From positions 1 to 55,124 of the forward strand of contig JACRDT010000006.1 of the NCBI GenBank assembly GCA_016212795.1: a stretch of 55,124 nucleotides of DNA, written 5' to 3'. This DNA is from Elusimicrobiota bacterium (GTDB lineage: Bacteria; Elusimicrobiota; Elusimicrobia; UBA1565; UBA9628). A program made the translations under genes and the position numbers. Of the stretch, positions 23,735-31,065 are shown in pieces. The notes below the pieces were generated by a model. That model was not told the origin of the DNA, searched no databases, and was given only the letters and a program-made list of their open reading frames with translations. How positions within the stretch are numbered: the stretch's first letter is position 1; each line of letters starts with the position of its first letter.

Positions 23735-24275
23735 CGTCTGGCCCGCCTTCCTCCGGCCGCCGATGCCCGCGGGGCGCCCTGACCCGGGGATCTATGCGGT
23801 CAGCGGGCCGCGCGAGCTCGCGCCCCGGCTCCTGCGCGGCCTGATCCCCTCCTTGGCGGCCGGGCTGGAGGTGTTCTGGGTCGACGCGGGCAACTCGTTC
23901 GACGCTTACGGCTTCGGCTATGCCTGCAGGGCCGCGGGCCTGGACCCGCGGCCGCTCCTGGGCCGCATCAGGCTCTCCCGGCCGTTCAACCTGTTCCAAC
24001 TCGAGACCATCGTGAGCCGCAAGCTCCCGGACCTCTGGCGAGGCGAACCCGTGGTGCTGGCCGACCCCTTCGCCCTCCTGCACGGGGAGGAGGCGCCCGC
24101 CCGGGACGCCGAGAGGCTCTGGCCCGTCATGCTGGAGGCGATGCGGCGGTCTCCCGTGGCATGGATGGTCCTGGCGGTCGCGCGTCCTCCCGCCGAGGGA
24201 CGGCGCGACCTGCGCGTCCCGCTCGAGCGCTGCGCGAGGGTGACGGCTCGCCTCCCTTGCGGGGAGGAGGGCTGA
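23724..24275 (+). CDS. RecA/RadA-superfamily paralogue lacking a P-loop, PolB2-cassette partner (183 aa)
   Basis: The core reads as a RecA-like alpha/beta domain: VFWVDAGNSFDAYGFGYACR, then GLDPRPLLGRIRLSRPFN and FQLETIV, a pattern seen in RecA/Rad51 paralogues. The place where Walker A should be is VSGPRELAPRLL, with no GK(T/S), so ATP hydrolysis is unlikely. A Walker B-like strand (PVVLADPF) remains. The role is probably structural, helping recruit the polymerase, by analogy with ImuA/SulA-like proteins; that is inference. ATG overlaps the lexA stop by 11 nt. The last ~10 residues (ARLPCGEEG) come from a hairpin-like GC stretch, so the C-terminus may have been replaced. Confidence 0.65.
   Translation: MSHDVWPAFLRPPMPAGRPDPGIYAVSGPRELAPRLLRGLIPSLAAGLEVFWVDAGNSFDAYGFGYACRAAGLDPRPLLGRIRLSRPFNLFQLETIVSRKLPDLWRGEPVVLADPFALLHGEEAPARDAERLWPVMLEAMRRSPVAWMVLAVARPPAEGRRDLRVPLERCARVTARLPCGEEG
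24246..24275 (+). repeat. Possible short hairpin-element remnant at the end of the RecA paralogue
   Basis: GCTCGCCTCCCTTGCGGGGAGG closely resembles GCTCGCCTCCCCGCGGGGGAGGC in the element ahead of the GYF gene. Like that copy it ends in a TGA just before the next start (TGA-T-ATG). It encodes the last residues and stop codon of the RecA paralogue. Confidence 0.4.
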
Positions 24276-24276
24276 T

Positions 24277-24540
24277 ATGGGCCGTACGCTCCCCACCATC
24301 ATCCAGGCGCTCATGGCGGAGCGCCTGGGCTGGGAGCCGTTCCGGCGCGCCCTGCGCCGGGAGGACCAGGAGGCCTTCGACGAGTTGTGGCGGGCGGCCC
24401 GGCGCCATGCCGCGCCCGCCTCGATGGCCGGGCGGCCCATGCCTTTCGAGGCGTGCGTCATGGGGATGCTGGTGGGCCTTGCCCGGAGGCTGGCGGCGCT
24501 GGAGCGCGGGTATGTCCCTCCTGGACGGCTGGATCTTTGA
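24277..24540 (+). CDS. Small helical protein of the PolB2 cassette (87 aa)
   Basis: A short, mostly alpha-helical protein rich in Ala, Arg and Glu (IIQALMAERLGWEPFRRALRREDQEAFDELW) with no known motif. It sits 1 nt after the RecA paralogue, and its end overlaps the polymerase start by 29 nt, so it is tightly coupled to both. As I recall, a small helical protein accompanies PolB2 and a RecA/RadA paralogue in other prokaryotes. It may be an adaptor between them. Not identifiable alone; the call rests on position. Confidence 0.7.
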   Translation: MGRTLPTIIQALMAERLGWEPFRRALRREDQEAFDELWRAARRHAAPASMAGRPMPFEACVMGMLVGLARRLAALERGYVPPGRLDL

Positions 24541-26692
24541 TTGCTACCCGGACGCGGACGGCATGCGCGTCTGGGTCCTCACCCCGGAAGGCCGCCACGA
24601 GCAGTTCCTCGACCCGTGGCTCATCGGCTTCCATCTCGGCGGCCCGGGAGCCGCCCTGGAGCGCGCCAGGAGGGCGCTGGACGCCTTGCCGTTCCAGGTC
24701 CAGGCCAGGCCGGTCGAACGGGTGGAGCTTTTCTCGGGCCGCGGCGTCGAGGTCCTCGAGGTGCGCCTGCCGCCGGGGCGCCGCGACGGCGTCGTCGGCC
24801 GCCTCGGGGAGCTGGGCGTGGACCTCTACGCGGCCGACATCCATCCGGTCCAGGCCTACCACTATGACAGGGGGCACTTCCCCCTGGCCCGCTGCGGCTT
24901 CGAGGTGGAAGACGGGGTCCTCGAGTCGTGGGAGCTGCGAGACGACCCCTGGGCCATCGACTACGACCTGCCGGACCTGAGGGTCGTCCATCTGTCCCTC
25001 TCGCCCTCCGAGGTGGCCGGTCCCTTGGATCCGAGCCATGCCCCGCGGGGGCGCCTGGTCCTGGGCTACGAGGGACGCGCGTTCGAGCTGGAGGGCGCTC
25101 CGGAGGAGGTCCTCGGGACGTTCGCCGCGAGGCTCTCGGCGTGGGACCCGGACATCCTGACCACGGATTGGGGAGACAGCTTCCTGGTGCCGCGGCTGGC
25201 GGACCTGGCGGAGCGCGCGGGCATGACCCTGCCGTTCTCCCGCGACCCGCTCAGGGGGGTCGCGGGCCGCGCCGCCAGGAGCTTCCACGCCTACGGCCGC
25301 ACCGTCCATCAGGGCGGGGCGCGCTATTTCTTCGGCCGGTGGCACCTGGACATGAAGAACAGCTTCCTGCTGAAGGAGACGGGGTTCGACGGGCTCTTCG
25401 AGATCTCGCGGATCGCCAGGATCCCGGTCCAGCGGGCCGCGAGGTGCACCATCGGCACGTCCTTGTCGTCGATGCAGCTGGACGCGGCTTGGCGCGGCGG
25501 CATCCTCATCCCGGCCACCAAGGCCCAGGCCGAGGATTTCCGGCCCGCGGGAGAGCTCCTGGAGGCGGACAAGGGCGGGCTGGTCTACGAGCCCGACGTC
25601 GGCTGGCACGAGGACGTGGCCGAGTACGATTTCGTCTCCATGTACCCCGAGATCATGGTGCGGCGCAACATCTCGCCCGAGACCGTCAACTGCTCTTGCT
25701 GCGCGGACAACCGCGTCCCCGGCGTGGGGCACCATCTGTGCCGCCGCAGGCCCGGCCTGGTCCCCAGGGTGCTCTCCCCCATCCTGGACAAGCGCTTCCG
25801 GTACAAGGTCCTGTCGAAGTCCCCTTGCCCGCGCCAGCAGGTCTACGCGCGCCGCGCCCAGGCGCTCAAGTGGTGCCTGGTGACCTGCTTCGGCTACCTG
25901 GGGTTCAAGAACGCCCGCTTCGGCAAGATCGAGGCCCACGAATGCGTCACGGCCTGGGGGCGGGAGCTGCTGCTCCGGGCCAAGGAGACGGCCGAAGCCC
26001 GGGGGTGCCGGGTCCTGCACGGCCTGGTGGATGCCATCTGGGTCAAGCTGGCTCCCGGCCTGGAGGCGGAGACGCTCCGGCTGGCCATCGAGCGCTCGGC
26101 GGGCTGCCCCGTCGGCATCGAGGGGGTCTACAAGTGGCTCCGCTTCTGCCCGTCGAGGCAGGACCCCCTCTCGGGCGTGCCTGGCCGGTACTTCGGCGCC
26201 TTCCTGGACGGCAGGCTCAAGGTCCGCGGCCTGGCCTGCCGCAGGCGGGATACCCCCCTTCTCGTCAAGGAGATGCAGGAGGAGCTGCTCCTGCGCCTGG
26301 GACAGGCGGCGGGCGTCGTGGCCTGCCGTTCCTTGCGGGGCGAGCTGGAGGCCATCGTCGAAGGCTACCGGGAGCGGCTCGCGTCCGGCGCGGTGAGCGC
26401 GCGGGAGCTGGCCATCACGCTCCACCTTTCCAAGGAGCCGGAGGCGTACGGCCGCGACACGCTCCCGGCCATCGCCGCCAGGCAGTTGGCCCGGGCCGGG
26501 GCGCGGCTGAGCCCGGGAGAGACCCTGCGGTACGTCGTGGTCGCGGCCAAGGACAAGTTCAAGGAAGGGCGCGCGCGGCCCCTCGAGCTCATGGAGGGCG
26601 GCCTGGAGTACGACCGCGCCCGCTACCTGGAGCTCCTGGACCGGGCCGCGGCCGAGCTGCTCGACGGGATCCTCGACGACAGGCAGGCCTGA
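24512..26692 (+). CDS. Divergent family B DNA polymerase, PolB2-like, exonuclease-dead (726 aa)
   Basis: The overall order is that of a family B polymerase: N-terminal domain with IHPVQAYHYDRGHFPLARCGFEVEDG, a relic 3'-5' exonuclease domain, then palm, fingers and thumb. Exo I is LRVVHLSLSPSE where DIE is expected. Exo II is DPDILTTDWGDSFLVP, without the N...FD residues, so proofreading should be absent. Motif A is intact (YDFVSMYP, Asp373). Motif B keeps Lys453 but reads KWCLVTCFG for KxxxNSxYG. Motif C is HGLVDAIW for YGDTDS: Leu505 replaces the first Asp, while the metal-binding Asp507 is kept. Weak or specialised synthesis is therefore still possible. Co-transcription with lexA predicts damage induction. 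Confidence 0.85.
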   Translation: MSLLDGWIFDCYPDADGMRVWVLTPEGRHEQFLDPWLIGFHLGGPGAALERARRALDALPFQVQARPVERVELFSGRGVEVLEVRLPPGRRDGVVGRLGELGVDLYAADIHPVQAYHYDRGHFPLARCGFEVEDGVLESWELRDDPWAIDYDLPDLRVVHLSLSPSEVAGPLDPSHAPRGRLVLGYEGRAFELEGAPEEVLGTFAARLSAWDPDILTTDWGDSFLVPRLADLAERAGMTLPFSRDPLRGVAGRAARSFHAYGRTVHQGGARYFFGRWHLDMKNSFLLKETGFDGLFEISRIARIPVQRAARCTIGTSLSSMQLDAAWRGGILIPATKAQAEDFRPAGELLEADKGGLVYEPDVGWHEDVAEYDFVSMYPEIMVRRNISPETVNCSCCADNRVPGVGHHLCRRRPGLVPRVLSPILDKRFRYKVLSKSPCPRQQVYARRAQALKWCLVTCFGYLGFKNARFGKIEAHECVTAWGRELLLRAKETAEARGCRVLHGLVDAIWVKLAPGLEAETLRLAIERSAGCPVGIEGVYKWLRFCPSRQDPLSGVPGRYFGAFLDGRLKVRGLACRRRDTPLLVKEMQEELLLRLGQAAGVVACRSLRGELEAIVEGYRERLASGAVSARELAITLHLSKEPEAYGRDTLPAIAARQLARAGARLSPGETLRYVVVAAKDKFKEGRARPLELMEGGLEYDRARYLELLDRAAAELLDGILDDRQA

Positions 26693-26696
26693 TCTA

Positions 26697-26705
26697 TGGT
26701 ATAAT
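26697..26705 (+). promoter_or_regulatory. Extended -10 promoter, leaderless, for the lytic transglycosylase
   Basis: TGGTATAAT, 8 nt before the TTG at 26714, overlapping the end of the intergenic gap after the polymerase gene. It separates the cassette from what follows. Confidence 0.65.
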
Positions 26706-26713
26706 AAACGCCC

Positions 26714-27469
26714 TTGCAACCCACCCCCCTCCGGCTGTTCGCGGTCTGGGCCGCGCTTCTCGCAACGGCATCCACGGTGTACTCGCAGCCCGCGTTCTAC
26801 GGCCCCGCCGCCGCGCGCGTGCGCGAAGCGGCGGTCGTCGCCGCCCATCTCGCCAGGACCGCGTTCCCGTTCATGCCGACTCCGTTCAAGGAGTCGCGAC
26901 GGCGGAAAATCCGCGGCGGGTTCCCCGCCGCGCGTGCCAGCGCCCCGGCTTCGCCGGTCATCCCCATGCCCAGGGAGACGCCCTCCTACCGGCGCACGTT
27001 CCGGGTCCTGGCCGCCCACCCCGAGCTGACCGACAGGTACGACGGCCTCATCCTCAAGCATGCGCGGCTCCGCGGATTGGACGCCCGTCTGGTCAAATCC
27101 ATCGTCGCCGCCGAGTCCGAGTTCTCGCCGTCGGCCCTGTCGCCTCGCGGGGCCCGGGGCCTCATGCAGGTCGTGCCGGCCACCGCTTCGGAGATGGGCG
27201 TGCACCCCCGCCGCCTCGGCGACCCCGAGTCCGGCATCCAGGCGGGCACCGCGTACCTCGACCTCCTGTACAGGGCGGCGTGGCGCAAGTACAAGCTCAA
27301 AGGGGTCGCCTACGAGCGCGCGCCCATGTGGCTCCGGCAGCGCATCATCGCGGCCTACAACGCCGGCCCGACGTCGCTCACCAATAAGCGCTGGCGCCGG
27401 CAGACGCGGGACTACGTGCGCAAGGTCCTGCTGTACTACGAGTCGCCGGTGACTCTCCTGCGGCGGTGA
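26714..27469 (+). CDS. Exported lytic transglycosylase, SLT domain (251 aa)
   Basis: Cleaves peptidoglycan glycan strands in the periplasm. After a signal peptide (LRLFAVWAALLATASTVYSQ) and a Pro/Arg-rich spacer comes a family 1 SLT domain: catalytic Glu in SIVAAESEFSPSALSPRGARGLMQV, then PATASEMGV, GTAYLDLLY and IIAAYNAGPT. The only start that keeps the signal peptide is TTG at 26714, 8 nt after a strong -10; a leaderless TTG would be unusual, so the exact start is open. The next gene begins with a GTGA overlap. Confidence 0.88.
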   Translation: MQPTPLRLFAVWAALLATASTVYSQPAFYGPAAARVREAAVVAAHLARTAFPFMPTPFKESRRRKIRGGFPAARASAPASPVIPMPRETPSYRRTFRVLAAHPELTDRYDGLILKHARLRGLDARLVKSIVAAESEFSPSALSPRGARGLMQVVPATASEMGVHPRRLGDPESGIQAGTAYLDLLYRAAWRKYKLKGVAYERAPMWLRQRIIAAYNAGPTSLTNKRWRRQTRDYVRKVLLYYESPVTLLRR

Positions 27470-30400
27470 CCGGCCGTCCCGCCATGACATCCCGGTCGGC
27501 GGGGACCGGCCGGGCCTGGGCGGCGGTCTTCCTGGCGTGCGGCGTCTTGTCGTGCTGGATCATCCTTCATCCCCGGCTCTGCGACCTGCAGTCGCCCTTC
27601 CTGGACGGGTACGTCTACGAGCAGTACACGGAATCCGGCGAGGGGCTGCTGCACGGCATCCCGCCGTCCCGGGGCCTCTCCCCGCGCATGCCCCTGTCGA
27701 GCGTCTGGGGCGCGCTCCTCTTCGAGCGAGGCGGCCTGGCGTGGCGGCAGGCGTGGCCTTCCCTCGAAATCCTCCTGGTGGCGCTCCTCGTCTACGCTCT
27801 CAACGCCGTGACGGGGCGCATGGCGCTGGGGTTGGCCGGGGCCCTGGCGTTCTGCCTCTGGGCGGCCGCCGCGCCGGCCGCGACCTGGGTGGATCATCCC
27901 CAGCCGGGGTACGCCGCGCTCATCATGCTGGTGGCGTGCCTGCAGGCATGGAGGGCCCGGGCGCCCACCGTCGGCAGGAGCGTCCTGTTGGGGCTCGGCT
28001 TGGGCGTGTCCATCCTGTACCGGTCTCCGCTCATCCTCTTCGGCCCCGTGCTGGTCCTCTACGAGCTCGTCGCGGTCTATCGGTGCTCGCCGAGAGCCTG
28101 CTGGCGGACGCACCTCCCGCTCCTGGCGGTCCCGCCCCTGTGCCTGGCGCCCTGGGTCGCGACGAACGCGATGCTCGGCCGCCAGCCCTTCGGCTTCGAG
28201 GGCGGCGCCATGTACGGCAACGTCATCACGGGCGCGTTGGGCATCGTGCAGACGATGCAGTACGGCATGCAGGAGGTGTTCGAGCGGGCCCCCACCCACA
28301 GCGGGGCGGCGGTGCTGGCCTGGGCCGCCGACGCCGTCCTGCGCCACCCGCAGCGGTATGCCGCCGCGGTCGTCAGGAGGCTGGCGTCGGTCGCGTCCAT
28401 GCAGCCGGTCCTGGTGGGGCTGGCCGGCGCGTCGCTCCTGTGCGGCTTCAGGCGGCCTGCGGTGGCGCAGCCGGCGCTCCTGGCCGCGTACTTCGTGGGC
28501 ATCCATTGCCTGATGTCGATCAGGGAGGCGTATTTCCTGCCGCTGTGGCCGCTCCTGGCCGGCCTCGCCGCGGCGTGGCTGGCGCCCGTCGCCGCGCGGC
28601 TGCGCCGCCGAGGCGGCCGGTCCGGCGGCGGGCGTCGCTGGGCGGCGCTGGCGGAGGCCGCCGGCAAGGGGAGCCTCACGAGGCGCGCGGCGGCGGGCAT
28701 GGTCATGGCGGCGTTCCTCCCGGCGCTGGCGTTGGCGGGGTACACGGCGGCCAAGGCAATCGGCTATGCGCGGGCCGCTCGGAGCGCTTCGTGGAGCGCG
28801 CCGGGGGCTCTCGATGCCGCCGTCGAGGATGCGCCGCGGGACGGCTGGCTGCTGGCCAGGCGCGGGCGGCTCCGGGCGGAGCAAGGCGACTATCGACGGG
28901 CCGCCGAGGACTGCCGCGCGTCCGTCGCGCTCCAGCCGTGGAGGGTCGACAGGCACATCGACTTCGTCTGGCTGCGGATGTTGGAGGGCCGGGTCCGGCC
29001 GCTGCGGGGATTCCGGCCGCCTTGGCCTCGGGAAGGCTATCGTTCCCCCGAAGGCTACGACTACCTGGAGGCCCGGCTGCGCCTGGCGCGGTTCGCCGGG
29101 GCGTGGAGAGCCGGGAGGAGGCAGGAGGCCCGGGCCGAGCTGTTCGCGGCCCTGGGCATCTGGCAGCGGTTCAACGAGATGTCCTACGGCCCCGGCGGGA
29201 CGGCGGACGTCGCCGGCGGCGCGGGCGAGAGCGGCGCCGTGCGCGAGGCGCTCGAGCGCGCCCGTTCGCCGGAGGGCACCGCTCCCTTCTTCGCCGAGCA
29301 GGTGGCCCGGCACTACTTCGGCGACCTGCTTTCCGCTCAGGAGAAGGCGTGCCTGGCGGGCCTCCTCCTCGAGTCGTGGCCGGGGAACAAGGCGCTCCTA
29401 AGGCTTCAGGCACGGTTGCGCTGGGCATGGCTCGAGGACGCGGTCCGGGCCGGGGATGGGAAGGAAGCGCTGGCCGCTCTGCGGGTCCTGGAGCGGGTCC
29501 GTCCGAGCCGTGACGAGTCCGCGGCTCTCAGGCGCATGGCCTCCGAACTCGCCGCCAAGGGCGCGCGGGAGGCGGCCGTGAGTCTCGCGGACAGGGCGGG
29601 TTGCTCTTCGCCTGAGGAAAGGCTTTCGGCCGCGCGGCTGTCCTTGGAGCTTCGGCGGCCGGACCGCGCGCTCGCCGCCATCAGGGGCATGGCGGCGGCC
29701 GGGGGCCCGGCCACGGCCCGGCAGTGGGCGGAGGCGGCGTCGTTGGCGAAGGGTGCCGGGGATGCGGGGCTGGCCCGTCGCTCGCTGCTCCGCGCCCAAG
29801 CGGCCGAGCCGTCGGGGGAAGGGAAGCTGCGGCTGGCGCAAGCGCACCTGGCGGCAGGGGACCGGGAGGGGTTCGCCCTGGCCGCGGCGTCGCTCGTGGA
29901 AAGCGGGGCGGCGGGGTTCCCCGCCGGAAAATGGATGGAGTTGGCGGCCAAGGCTTCCCGGCTCGGGCACGCTGCGGTGGCCCTGAAGGCGTTGGGGCGC
30001 GCGGAGGCGGCGGGGGGCGGCGCCGAGGAGCGGCTGGGGTTGGCCGACATGTTTCGCGGCCTCGGGGACCGGAAGCGCGCCTCGGGGGTGCTGCGCGGGC
30101 TCGGCCAGGAGCCCCCCGGCGCTTTGACGGCTGGTCGGTGGCTCGAGGCGGCGTCCAGCGCCGCCCGGGACGGGGAGCGCGAGGCCGCGCTCACGCTGCT
30201 GGAGAGGGCCCAGGCGGCCGGGCCGAAGGCGCCGGAGATGAGGACGATCGCCCGGCTTCACGGTTCGTCCGGCAGGCCCGGGGCCGCGCTCGCGGCGCTG
30301 CGCGAACTCGCCCGGGAGCGTCCCGGCGAGCTCAAGGCCGAGGACTGGCTCGGCATGGCGGCCTGGGCGGCCCAGGTCGGGGACCGCGCCGGGGCGGCGC

Positions 30401-31023
30401 AGTCCCTGGCGAACGCCGAGAAAGCGGGCCCGTCGGCCCAGGAGATCGAGCGGATCGCGGAGCTCCATCGCGCGTCCGGAGCGTCCGAGGCCGCCGACGC
30501 CGTGATGCTGCGACTCGCGCGGGAGCGTCCGCGGGCGCTGGGCGCTTCGGACTGGCTGGAGGCGGCGGCGAAGGCCGCAAGGTCCGGGGACCGGGCCGGG
30601 GCCCTCCGGGCGTTGGAGCGCGCGCAGGGCGCCGGGCCGACGGGCGAGCAGGGACGCATGATCGCGCTGCGCTTCCAGGGGCTCAAGGACTACGGCCGCG
30701 CCATGAGCCTGCTGGACGCCCTCGTGCAGGAGCATCCGGGCGAAGGCTCGTACCTGAGCGACCGTGGGGTGCTCAAGGCGCTGACCGGCCGCATGGAGGA
30801 AGGCATCGCGGACCTGGCCGAGGCCAGGAGGCTCCAGCCGGCGAGCATGGAGACCGCGCTGAGCCTTGGCACCGCGCTGGAAGCCGTGGGGAAAGGTGAC
30901 GAGGCGCTGCGGCTCTACGACGAGGTCCTGGCGGGCCGGCCGGCGCGGGCGTCGTCCGAGGTGGACGAACTCCTGCGCGCCGAGCGCGAGAAGCTCAGGT
31001 CGAAGCTCGCCCCTGTCCGCTAG
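27466..31023 (+). CDS. Multi-pass membrane protein with long C-terminal TPR-like region (1185 aa)
   Basis: The first ~430 residues hold about ten hydrophobic helices in a layout like GT-C glycosyltransferases; LDGYVYEQYTESGEGLLHG after the first helix may be the extracytoplasmic loop that carries the acidic catalytic residue in that fold, though no exact family motif is clear. The remaining ~750 residues are Ala/Arg/Glu-rich helical repeats of TPR type, with recurring blocks such as ALRALERAQGAGPTGEQ and RPGELKAEDWLGMAAWAAQ. These repeats are about 70 residues long and also recognisable in DNA. The start is GTG 27466 or ATG 27484. Function unknown; possibly surface glycan or glycoprotein assembly. 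Confidence 0.7.
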   Translation: MTGRPAMTSRSAGTGRAWAAVFLACGVLSCWIILHPRLCDLQSPFLDGYVYEQYTESGEGLLHGIPPSRGLSPRMPLSSVWGALLFERGGLAWRQAWPSLEILLVALLVYALNAVTGRMALGLAGALAFCLWAAAAPAATWVDHPQPGYAALIMLVACLQAWRARAPTVGRSVLLGLGLGVSILYRSPLILFGPVLVLYELVAVYRCSPRACWRTHLPLLAVPPLCLAPWVATNAMLGRQPFGFEGGAMYGNVITGALGIVQTMQYGMQEVFERAPTHSGAAVLAWAADAVLRHPQRYAAAVVRRLASVASMQPVLVGLAGASLLCGFRRPAVAQPALLAAYFVGIHCLMSIREAYFLPLWPLLAGLAAAWLAPVAARLRRRGGRSGGGRRWAALAEAAGKGSLTRRAAAGMVMAAFLPALALAGYTAAKAIGYARAARSASWSAPGALDAAVEDAPRDGWLLARRGRLRAEQGDYRRAAEDCRASVALQPWRVDRHIDFVWLRMLEGRVRPLRGFRPPWPREGYRSPEGYDYLEARLRLARFAGAWRAGRRQEARAELFAALGIWQRFNEMSYGPGGTADVAGGAGESGAVREALERARSPEGTAPFFAEQVARHYFGDLLSAQEKACLAGLLLESWPGNKALLRLQARLRWAWLEDAVRAGDGKEALAALRVLERVRPSRDESAALRRMASELAAKGAREAAVSLADRAGCSSPEERLSAARLSLELRRPDRALAAIRGMAAAGGPATARQWAEAASLAKGAGDAGLARRSLLRAQAAEPSGEGKLRLAQAHLAAGDREGFALAAASLVESGAAGFPAGKWMELAAKASRLGHAAVALKALGRAEAAGGGAEERLGLADMFRGLGDRKRASGVLRGLGQEPPGALTAGRWLEAASSAARDGEREAALTLLERAQAAGPKAPEMRTIARLHGSSGRPGAALAALRELARERPGELKAEDWLGMAAWAAQVGDRAGAAQSLANAEKAGPSAQEIERIAELHRASGASEAADAVMLRLARERPRALGASDWLEAAAKAARSGDRAGALRALERAQGAGPTGEQGRMIALRFQGLKDYGRAMSLLDALVQEHPGEGSYLSDRGVLKALTGRMEEGIADLAEARRLQPASMETALSLGTALEAVGKGDEALRLYDEVLAGRPARASSEVDELLRAEREKLRSKLAPVR

Positions 31024-31065
31024 GAGTCCGAGCAATGAGTCGTCGCGGGTGCCGCAGCCTCCCGG

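Noticed and set aside
25300..25420. Intact Exo III motif in the polymerase
   Set aside because: The region reads GRWHLDMKNSFLLKETG and lacks the YxxxD arrangement with a catalytic Tyr; Exo I and II are also lost.
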